DNA from: Planctomycetaceae bacterium
Lineage (GTDB): Bacteria; Planctomycetota; Planctomycetia; Pirellulales; UBA1268
Direction: 5' to 3'
Assembly: GCA_030616935.1 (NCBI GenBank)
Contig: JAUWWJ010000164.1
Span: forward strand, 1-5,082
Length of the DNA stretch: 5,082 nt
Shown in pieces: positions 1 through 5,082 of the stretch. Below the pieces are notes generated by a model. That model had not been told where the DNA came from. It did no database searches and worked only from the letters and a program-made list of their open reading frames with translations. The position numbers and the translations under genes were made by a program. Position 1 is the first letter of the stretch. The number at the start of each line of letters is the position of its first letter.

Positions 1-488
1 CCGATAGTTTCAAAAAAGCGTTTCGCCGTATTGTGGATGCCCTTCGCGAGCGAAATCTTTCAAACTACGCAACCGTCTTCGCCTCTTCGAGTACTGTGAA
101 GCCTCGACAATTCGAAGAGTATGACCCCGGCGCCGAATATTACGACTGGATTGGGTACTCATGGTGGGGCAATGAAAAAAAGTTCGGTGATGCCGCCCCA
201 GCTCTTGCCTATGCCCGCAAACTCAAAAAGCCAGTTTTCATTGCAGAATCAACAGCACGTGGACACTACTTTGACAAGGAAGATCCGGAAGGACTCTGGT
301 CTGGTTGGTTCAATGAATTTTTCCAACACATTGAAGACAATAAAGATGTCATCCGAGCGGTTTCCTACATCAATGCCGATTGGGACGGTCAAGACATGTG
401 GGATGGATGGGGGCAAACGTGCATTCAGACCGCTCCACTTCTTAAGCAAAAGTGGCAAACAAAGATGGCTGAGAAAACGTTTATAAAT
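1..488 (+). other. GH26-like glycoside hydrolase module (C-terminal part)
   Basis: The sequence resembles the second half of a GH26-like (clan GH-A, beta/alpha barrel) hydrolase; this family includes endo-beta-mannanases and beta-1,3-xylanases. Visible landmarks are a helix (Phe-Arg-Arg-Ile-Val-Asp-Ala-Leu-Arg), then Asp-Pro-Gly-Ala-Glu-Tyr-Tyr-Asp-Trp-Ile-Gly-Tyr-Ser. Next comes the strand Pro-Val-Phe-Ile-Ala-Glu-Ser-Thr, whose Glu at 246-248 is the candidate catalytic nucleophile. The pattern Trp-Phe-Asn-Glu-Phe-Phe, then Ser-Tyr-Ile-Asn-Ala-Asp-Trp near 360-380, then Trp-Gly-Gln-Thr and Lys-Trp-Gln-Thr-Lys-Met, is typical of the C-terminal end of such modules. The acid/base Glu would lie upstream of the window. 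Family membership is judged from the motif pattern alone, so another clan GH-A family is possible and the substrate cannot be stated. Confidence 0.7.
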
Positions 489-935
489 GCCGCCGATCAC
501 CCACATAAAGTTATTGGCTTCTCTCCACGGACGACACCTTTACAGAGCACCAAATCAAACCAACCGACATATAAAAATGCGTCACTACCAGATATCGACC
601 GGGTTGCTGATCTGCTGTCGCGAATGACGATTGAAGAAAAAGTGGCCCAGATTACAGGCTGGTGGTTTCATGACGAGAGAAAGCTTCAACGCGAGGGCTC
701 TGTTTTTAGAACCGAATTTTATGCCGAGAAATGTCCTCATGGCATTGGCGAACTCGGGCCCCTTCATAACCTCTCTATCGACGAAGACATGCGTCATTAT
801 ACCGCAATTCAAGAATACTTTCGAAATCAAACGCGACTCGGCATCCCGGCAATTCTTCACGATGAGGCTGCTCATGGCTTCATGAAATTTCAGGCGAATT
901 CATTTCCTGCACCGATTGGACTTGCCTGCTCTTAG
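1..935 (+). CDS. Upstream piece of a giant multi-module glycoside hydrolase/sulfatase gene: GH26-like module and start of GH3, ending at an internal TAG
   Basis: This is the part of the giant gene before the in-frame TAG. The frame is open from the first complete codon at position 3 (Asp-Ser-Phe-Lys-Lys), so the true start lies upstream. The GTG at 33 is an internal Val inside a helix of the GH26-like module, not a start. The 310 codons encode the C-terminal part of a GH26-like hydrolase, a short linker, and the first 120 or so residues of a GH3 beta-glycosidase. The last residues before the TAG (Phe-Pro-Ala-Pro-Ile-Gly-Leu-Ala-Cys-Ser) lie in the middle of the GH3 barrel, so a protein ending here would have a GH26-like module and an unfoldable GH3 stub. 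The same GH3 domain resumes in the same frame at 936. I therefore regard this piece and the next as one gene broken by a nonsense codon or a base error. Confidence 0.85.
   Translation, partial: DSFKKAFRRIVDALRERNLSNYATVFASSSTVKPRQFEEYDPGAEYYDWIGYSWWGNEKKFGDAAPALAYARKLKKPVFIAESTARGHYFDKEDPEGLWSGWFNEFFQHIEDNKDVIRAVSYINADWDGQDMWDGWGQTCIQTAPLLKQKWQTKMAEKTFINAADHPHKVIGFSPRTTPLQSTKSNQPTYKNASLPDIDRVADLLSRMTIEEKVAQITGWWFHDERKLQREGSVFRTEFYAEKCPHGIGELGPLHNLSIDEDMRHYTAIQEYFRNQTRLGIPAILHDEAAHGFMKFQANSFPAPIGLACS
489..569 (+). other. Interdomain linker between GH26-like and GH3 modules
   Basis: About 27 residues rich in Thr, Ser, Pro, Gln and Lys (for example Ser-Pro-Arg-Thr-Thr-Pro-Leu-Gln-Ser-Thr-Lys-Ser-Asn-Gln-Pro-Thr). 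It has no hydrophobic core, no signal peptide and no upstream ribosome binding site, so the GH3 module is attached to the GH26-like module rather than separately translated. Boundaries are approximate. Confidence 0.65.
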
Positions 936-2822
936 AACCCTTCTCTGCTTGAAGAAATCTACTCGTGTGCGGCACAGGAGGCGCGTTCTCGTGGTGTTGC
1001 CCATGTTCTTTCACCTGTAGTTGATGTGGCACGTGAACTTCGCTGGGGTCGTGTCGATGAAACGCTTGGAGAAGATCCTTTTCTAGTTGGGCACCTTGGA
1101 GTAGCGATGGTGCGCGGTCTGCAAGGATCAAACAATGGAACAATTAAGCCCGACCACGTGGCTGCCACACTCAAACACTTTGCGGGCTATGCTGGCACGG
1201 CAGGAGGACGAAACAGGTCGCCCTACCCAAACGGGATGAGGCATCTTCTGGATACTGAAATCCCACCATTTCGATATGTCATCAAAAATGCCCGGCCAGC
1301 ATCGGTCATGGCCGCATTTAATGAAATTGACGGACTCCCTTGCCATATCAATCAGTGGATGCTTCAGGGCGTCCTACGCGACAGACTGGGTTTTGACGGA
1401 TTAATTGTCGGAGATTATCAGGGTCTGAACCTTGTCCGCTGGTATCAGAAAATTGGAACCACTGATGCTGATGTTGGAAAAATGGCATTGGAGTCAGGAC
1501 TTCAATTAGAACTCCCAAATGCCTTTGGATACAAACACCTGACGAAATTGGTGAAAAGTGGACAGGTAAACGAAACACTCATTGATAGGGCTGTTTGTGA
1601 GATGCTTTCACTAAAGTTTCGACTCGGTCTTTTTGAGGCGCCGATGGCTCTCGATGCAGCGAAGGCCAAAAAGCTCGCCGCTTCAACAGAAACAAATTCA
1701 CTCGCAACAGAGGCAGCACGTCAATCAATCGTCTTACTAAAGAATGAGGGCAACCTTCTGCCGCTTAAATTAGGCATCCATAAGAACATTGCTGTCATCG
1801 GACCAAATGCTGCCGTTTGCAGGCTCGGCAACTACTCTGGTATGCCACAAAAAACAGTTTCACTTTTCGAAGGTATCCGTGATTACGTTGGAAACCAGGC
1901 CACAGTCAAGCATGCAGAAGGATGTCAGATAGCCACAAATGACACTGGAAACTCGTACAAGAACTGGCGTTATGTTGACGAAATACATTATGCAAGTCTC
2001 GAAGACAATCAGGAGCGTATCCGTTCGGCAGTCCAATTAGCTCAAAACTCTGATCTTGTGGTGCTTGCCCTGGGTGAAAACGTTCTTCTCTCGCGTGAAG
2101 CCTGGGGAGAAAATCATATTGGCGACAGAACGACATTCGAACTGACGACGTCCCAGCAGGAACTCGCATCACAAGTATTGGCCACCGGGAAACCGGTAGT
2201 TCTTATTCTCAATAATGGAAAACCAATTGTTCTTGGGGAGGCCGCATCGAGAATTCCTGCTATCCTGACTGCACACTATGCCGGTCAGCAAACGGGCACT
2301 GCGGCTGCAGAAATTCTTTTCGGAAAAACATATCCGGGCGGCAAACTCACACTCTCGTGGCCCCGAACAGTTGGTCATATCCCTTCACACTACAGCCAGC
2401 ATGGCAGTTCCCTGGTTTTCGACTACGTTGACTCTCCCCGAACACCTGCTTATCCATTTGGGCACGGATTAAGTTACACGTCGTTTCAATACTCCGATAT
2501 TTCTCTTTCCAGTGCAACAATCCAAGAAGCGCAGACAGTCGATGTGACCTTCACTCTCTCCAATACTGGTCAACGCGAAGGAACAGAAATTTCGCAAGTC
2601 TACGTTTCAGGTGAAGAATTTGACATTGCCCGACCCTCACTGGAACTCAAGGGGTTTGCACGTACCACGCTCCGAGCAGGTGAATCGAAGCAGATCACTA
2701 TCCCCCTTCGAGCTGATGACCTTTTTTTTCATGACATGAAATTGGAACGCGTGCTCCCGAAGGGGAAATATCTTGTTCGTGTGGGTGGCAGTTCAGTAGA
2801 CCTCTCAAAGCCACTTACTTTG
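570..2822 (+). other. GH3 beta-glycosidase module, three-domain (barrel, alpha/beta sandwich, FnIII-like), interrupted by TAG
   Basis: GH3 enzymes remove beta-linked glucose, xylose and related sugars from non-reducing ends with retention. The module is about 751 codons, the usual size for the three-domain type. The barrel domain (about 570-1640) opens with Asp-Leu-Leu-Ser-Arg-Met-Thr-Ile-Glu-Glu-Lys. It contains His-Asp-Glu-Ala-Ala-His-Gly (858-878), Trp-Gly-Arg followed by Gly-Glu-Asp-Pro-Phe, and Lys-His-Phe-Ala-Gly (Lys at 1173). The nucleophile strand is Gly-Phe-Asp-Gly-Leu-Ile-Val-Gly-Asp-Tyr, with the candidate nucleophile Asp at 1413-1415. The barrel ends in Lys-Phe-Arg-Leu-Gly-Leu-Phe-Glu. 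The second domain (about 1700-2480) starts with Ser-Ile-Val-Leu-Leu-Lys-Asn. Its Ser-Arg-Glu-Ala-Trp-Gly-Glu segment supplies acid/base candidates at 2097-2099 and, less likely, 2109-2111. Tyr-Pro-Phe-Gly-His-Gly-Leu-Ser-Tyr closes it. A fibronectin III-like domain follows, with Glu-Leu-Lys-Gly-Phe and Val-Gly-Gly-Ser-Ser. Exact sugar specificity cannot be read from sequence. Confidence 0.9.
933..935 (+). other. In-frame TAG stop replacing a conserved GH3 Trp codon
   Basis: The codon between Ser (TCT, 930-932) and Asn (AAC, 936-938) is TAG. GH3 enzymes commonly carry Trp here, in the stretch that follows the Phe-Pro-x-x-Ile-Gly-Leu-Ala segment and precedes a short x-Pro-x-Leu-Leu-Glu-Glu helix. 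A single G-to-A transition of TGG gives this codon. Frame and homology continue without any insertion or deletion on both sides, so this is a substitution and not a frameshift. It is the only stop in 1,693 codons of this frame. Every other Trp in the frame is TGG. Confidence 0.85.
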
Positions 2823-5082
2823 GACACAATTTCTTCAACGGAAAAAATGCCGGTCGCTTCAAAAGTGATTACTGCAGCAAAACCAATTACGCCCCCTACA
2901 GAAGCTCGTAGGAAGCCAACTTTAACGCCCGTCTCTTCTCGAAGCAGCAAACCCAATGTTCTATTCATTGCAATTGATGACCTGCGGCCTGAACTGGGGT
3001 GTTATGGAAAACATGTGATATCGCCAAATATTGACAAGCTCGCAGCATCCGGCGTGCAATTCAATCGCGCGTATTGCCAACAGGCTGTTTGTGGCGCATC
3101 TCGACTTTCGCTGATGGGAGGCCTCTACCCAACAAACACTCGTGAGCAGACATTTCATGTGAACGGATGGCGCGAACGGCACCCAAATCTGGTCACTATG
3201 AACCAGCATTTCGGCATGCATGGATACCAAACAATTGGCATGGGCAAGATCTATCACGGGCACAACGGCGGCCCCGCAACCGATGTTGAAAATTGGAACA
3301 CATGGATTGATATAAGCACCAGCGAATATGCTCTGCAAAAGAACAAGGACTTGGTAACACAAGCACTCAAAGACAAAACAAAAGGAAGCAAACATGCTCC
3401 ACCTGAAGGTCCAATGACGGAACTTGCTGACGTTCCGGATGACACATACATCGATGGAAAACGCGCGGCACGCGCGATTCAAGTCCTTGATCAATTGGCA
3501 AATGATAGAGAAAAACCATTCTTTCTTGCCGTTGGATTCACCAAGCCACACCTGCCCTTTGTGGCCCCAAAAAAATACTGGGACCTCTACGAACGTGAGA
3601 GTTTTTCCATGCCACCCAACAGTGGACGACCACCAAAGTGGCCGGAGGATGCTGCATTTACCAAAGCAAATGAGATGCAGCGGTACGTTGACTATGTTGG
3701 AGATGGCCCAAAAGATTTCCCACAATCTCTAAATAAAAAACTCCTGCATGGATATGCCGCAGCAGCTAGTTTTGTTGATGCGAATGTTGGTCGCGTCCTT
3801 GATGCTTTAGAAGAGAAAGGGCTTGCCGACAATACAATTGTTGTTCTATGGGGCGACCACGGCTGGAAACTAGGTGATCACTCGTCGTGGTGCAAGCACA
3901 CGAATTTTGAATGTGACACCCGCGTCCCTCTCATCGTGCGAGACCCTCGCATGAAACCCGGCTTGACGACTGACAGACTTGTCGAGCTGATTGATCTCTA
4001 TCCAACTCTTTGTGACCTGACCGGCATTGAAACACCTACCCATTGCCAGGGACGAAGCTTCCGTGCCCTCCTCGATAGTCCAGAATCTGGGCACCGATAT
4101 AGTTCATACAGTTCATATCCGGCATGGAAGTCCCTTGGACATAGCATTCGCTTCAGGAATTTTCGTTACACGGAGTGGTTTCACAATGAAACCGGGACAT
4201 TGAGAGCACGTGTCCTCACAGACCTTCGCAAAGACCCCGGTGAGGTGACAAACTGCGCGGATAATCCAGCGTATACAGAATCGCTAGCAGCTGCAGAGAC
4301 CGAACTACATAAGAGAATGAAAGAAGCTGATGCGAATACTGTATTTAAAACCACATCTGCCACTCAACCAGTGCCAACAACCATCCAAATCGAAACCGGT
4401 GTGTCACGCAGACGTCAGGCAATTGATGGATTTGGGGGATCGGTAGCGTTTTGGGGCACAAAGGCAGATAATAAAGCACTCAAGGCCACACTTGGCGAGC
4501 TCAATGCGAATATCATTCGCGTGCAAGGAGAGGTTACCAAAGCCGGCTTGACTGACCACAATGTCGCTCTCCTCAAGCGCGGGATGGCAGTCAATCCATC
4601 ACTTCAGGTACTTCTGACTTTCTGGCAGCCTCGTTCTGCGGACCAACTCGAACCCGAGTACTGGCTTCGCGCTGAACAAATAGATGGAACGGAGCAATAC
4701 ATTCTCCGAGACGACCGAATGGAACAGTGGGCCGATGAACTTATTTCAAGGGTACAGTTCTATCGAAGCCTCGGTATCAATGTGACGACTGTCGGTATAC
4801 AGAATGAGTCAAACTGGTCTCATGAGGGAACCCAGACCTGCCGCTGGGAACCAGAGCGGCTCAAGACTTTTATCGAACAATTTATACAGCCACGGTTAGA
4901 AGCCAATCACCTAACAGACCTCCTGATTGCTGCACCTGACCTCGCCTACATTGGGCCCGACGCATCTGAATTCAGACGGTTTTTACCTGCCCTGATGAGC
5001 CGAGACGTAGATATCGCGGCCTACCATATGTACGACAGCTATCAGAAGAATGAAGATGGAAACTTTGAAATACTTGTCGGCA
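936..5082 (+). CDS. Downstream piece of the same giant gene: rest of GH3, iduronate-2-sulfatase-like sulfatase, and partial GH30
   Basis: After the TAG the same frame stays open for 1,382 codons to the end of the window, where it is cut. It encodes the rest of the GH3 enzyme, an S1-family sulfatase and the N-terminal part of a GH30-like hydrolase. There is no natural start: the first codons (Asn-Pro-Ser-Leu-Leu-Glu-Glu) are mid-domain GH3 sequence. The first in-frame candidates, GTG at 1026 and ATG at 1107, lie inside conserved GH3 strands and helices. The ATG at 1107 happens to have GGAG five bases upstream, which could mislead a gene caller. Neither internal module has a signal peptide, although stand-alone sulfatases and GH3 enzymes of this kind are usually exported. 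This supports true fusion, with export driven by an N-terminus upstream of the window. The polypeptide is probably extracellular or periplasmic, and its target is probably a sulfated polysaccharide (inference). Confidence 0.88.
2823..2948 (+). other. Pro/Thr/Ser/Lys-rich linker between GH3 and sulfatase modules
   Basis: About 42 residues of low complexity, including Ala-Ala-Lys-Pro-Ile-Thr-Pro-Pro-Thr-Glu-Ala-Arg-Arg-Lys-Pro-Thr and then a Ser-rich run up to Ser-Lys-Pro-Asn. It lies directly between the last strand of the GH3 FnIII-like domain and the first strand of the sulfatase. There is no hydrophobic signal sequence, and the only Met (ATG at 2847) has no ribosome binding site that I can see. 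This is the pattern of a flexible, exported-enzyme linker. Confidence 0.75.
2949..4331 (+). other. S1-family sulfatase module, iduronate-2-sulfatase-like (complete)
   Basis: This module hydrolyses sulfate esters on sugars using a Cys converted to formylglycine, and it binds calcium. It begins with Pro-Asn-Val-Leu-Phe-Ile-Ala-Ile-Asp-Asp-Leu-Arg-Pro, where the Asp pair at 2976-2981 are metal ligands. It continues through Gly-Cys-Tyr-Gly and Ser-Pro-Asn-Ile-Asp-Lys-Leu-Ala to Gln-Gln-Ala-Val-Cys-Gly-Ala-Ser-Arg. The Cys at 3090-3092 in a C-x-A-x-R motif is the formylglycine precursor. Met-Gly-Lys-Ile-Tyr-His-Gly, Gly-Phe-Thr-Lys-Pro-His-Leu-Pro-Phe and Trp-Gly-Asp-His-Gly-Trp (Asp-His at 3855-3860) follow, then Cys-Lys-His-Thr-Asn-Phe (Lys at 3894). 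All match the iduronate-2-sulfatase pattern. It ends with the usual Asp-Pro-Gly-Glu-x-x-Asn region. About 461 residues is normal for a full domain. Substrate is unproven: bacterial relatives act on, or are proposed to act on, varied sulfated glycans. Confidence 0.92.
4101..4118 (+). repeat. Two-copy 9-bp tandem repeat inside the sulfatase
   Basis: AGTTCATAC is followed directly by AGTTCATAT, one mismatch apart, in frame, giving Ser-Ser-Tyr twice. It sits just before Pro-Ala-Trp in the C-terminal subdomain of the sulfatase. It looks like a small local duplication or chance, with no sign of function. Confidence 0.6.
4332..4382 (+). other. Short Thr/Pro-rich linker between sulfatase and GH30 modules
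   Basis: About 17 residues containing Lys-Thr-Thr-Ser-Ala-Thr-Gln-Pro-Val-Pro-Thr-Thr. It follows the C-terminal helix of the sulfatase (Glu-Leu-His-Lys-Arg-Met-Lys-Glu-Ala) and leads straight into the first strand of the GH30-like module. No start codon with a ribosome binding site and no signal peptide are present at this junction. Confidence 0.65.
4383..5082 (+). other. GH30-like glycoside hydrolase module (N-terminal part, cut by window end)
   Basis: GH30 enzymes are retaining clan GH-A hydrolases, including beta-glucosylceramidases, beta-1,6-glucanases, beta-xylosidases and xylanases. The module opens with Ile-Asp-Gly-Phe-Gly-Gly-Ser (4422-4442), the typical GH30 beginning after a first beta strand. 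Asn-Ile-Ile-Arg-Val and Val-Leu-Leu-Thr-Phe-Trp-Gln-Pro then take the place of the usual barrel strands. The catalytic acid/base motif is Val-Gly-Ile-Gln-Asn-Glu-Ser, with Glu at 4806-4808. A Thr-Cys-Arg-Trp-Glu-Pro-Glu segment shortly after it is also GH30-like. The later strand ending Ala-Ala-Tyr-His-Met-Tyr fits the beta-6/beta-7 region. The nucleophile Glu and the C-terminal beta-sandwich would lie beyond the window, so activity and subfamily cannot be judged here. Confidence 0.8.

Noticed and set aside
33..35. GTG as the start of the gene
   Set aside because: The frame is open to the first base, and the ten codons before it continue the same amphipathic helix, so this is an internal Val.
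121..486. Plus-strand open frame of 121 codons in another frame
   Set aside because: It overlaps the GH26-like module out of frame and shows no domain-like composition, while the main frame has clear hydrolase motifs there.
933..935. TAG as a pyrrolysine codon or as evidence of a reassigned genetic code
   Set aside because: Only one TAG occurs in 1,693 codons, the site is normally Trp, and pyrrolysine is known mainly from methylamine methyltransferases. A point change or error is far simpler.
1098..1109. GGAG five bases before ATG at 1107 as a genuine translation start
   Set aside because: The ATG is inside conserved GH3 sequence (Gly-Val-Ala-Met-Val-Arg-Gly-Leu), and a protein starting here would lack the first part of the barrel. 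The GGAG comes from ordinary Gly-Val codons.
2722..2729. Run of eight T as a slippage or frameshift site
   Set aside because: The reading frame and the expected GH3 C-terminal pattern (Asp-Asp-Leu-Phe-Phe-His-Asp) continue correctly across it, so no frameshift is needed.
3569..3575. Run of seven A as a possible indel error
   Set aside because: The frame reads Ala-Pro-Lys-Lys-Tyr-Trp here, exactly as expected for this sulfatase type, so there is no sign of an indel.
2961..3725. Antisense open frame of 254 codons on the minus strand
   Set aside because: It lies wholly opposite the sulfatase module. Its translation is rich in Cys, Trp and Phe with no recognisable motif, and the plus strand carries clear catalytic residues. 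It is a shadow of the real gene.
3424..3732. Plus-strand open frame of 102 codons in another frame
   Set aside because: It overlaps the central part of the sulfatase in a different frame, has no ribosome binding site and no recognisable product.

Overview
The whole 5,082-base window lies inside one very large plus-strand gene, and neither end of that gene is present. The reading frame whose codons start at positions 3, 6, 9 and so on runs from the first base to the last. Reading it codon by codon, I found 1,693 codons and only one stop, a TAG at 933-935. I see no intergenic space, promoter, terminator, RNA gene, mobile element or CRISPR array.

The frame encodes four carbohydrate-active modules in order. 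(1) About 1-488: the C-terminal part of a GH26-like (clan GH-A type) glycoside hydrolase. (2) About 570-2822: a complete three-domain GH3 beta-glycosidase. (3) About 2949-4331: a complete formylglycine-dependent sulfatase resembling iduronate-2-sulfatase. (4) About 4383-5082: the N-terminal half to two thirds of a GH30-like hydrolase. Short polar linkers rich in Pro, Thr and Ser join the modules. No signal peptide or credible ribosome binding site precedes any internal module. The natural reading is a multi-enzyme polypeptide, probably well over 2,000 residues when complete, acting on a sulfated, xylose-, glucose- or uronate-containing glycan. The sulfatase would remove blocking sulfates, GH26 and GH30 would cut chains, and GH3 would trim terminal sugars.

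The TAG falls exactly where GH3 proteins carry a conserved Trp (Leu-Ala-Cys-Ser-[Trp]-Asn-Pro), and the GH3 sequence continues in the same frame directly after it. One G-to-A change (TGG to TAG) explains it. It may be a sequencing or assembly error, a real nonsense mutation, or much less likely a readthrough or recoding site. A gene finder would split the gene here and could miss or mis-start the 1,382 open codons that follow.

The organism is most likely a polysaccharide-degrading bacterium of the Planctomycetota-Verrucomicrobiota (PVC) group, perhaps marine. The reasons are an iduronate-2-sulfatase-like sulfatase beside GH3, GH26 and GH30 modules, giant multi-domain enzymes, and base composition near 50% GC by eye. 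This assignment is inference.
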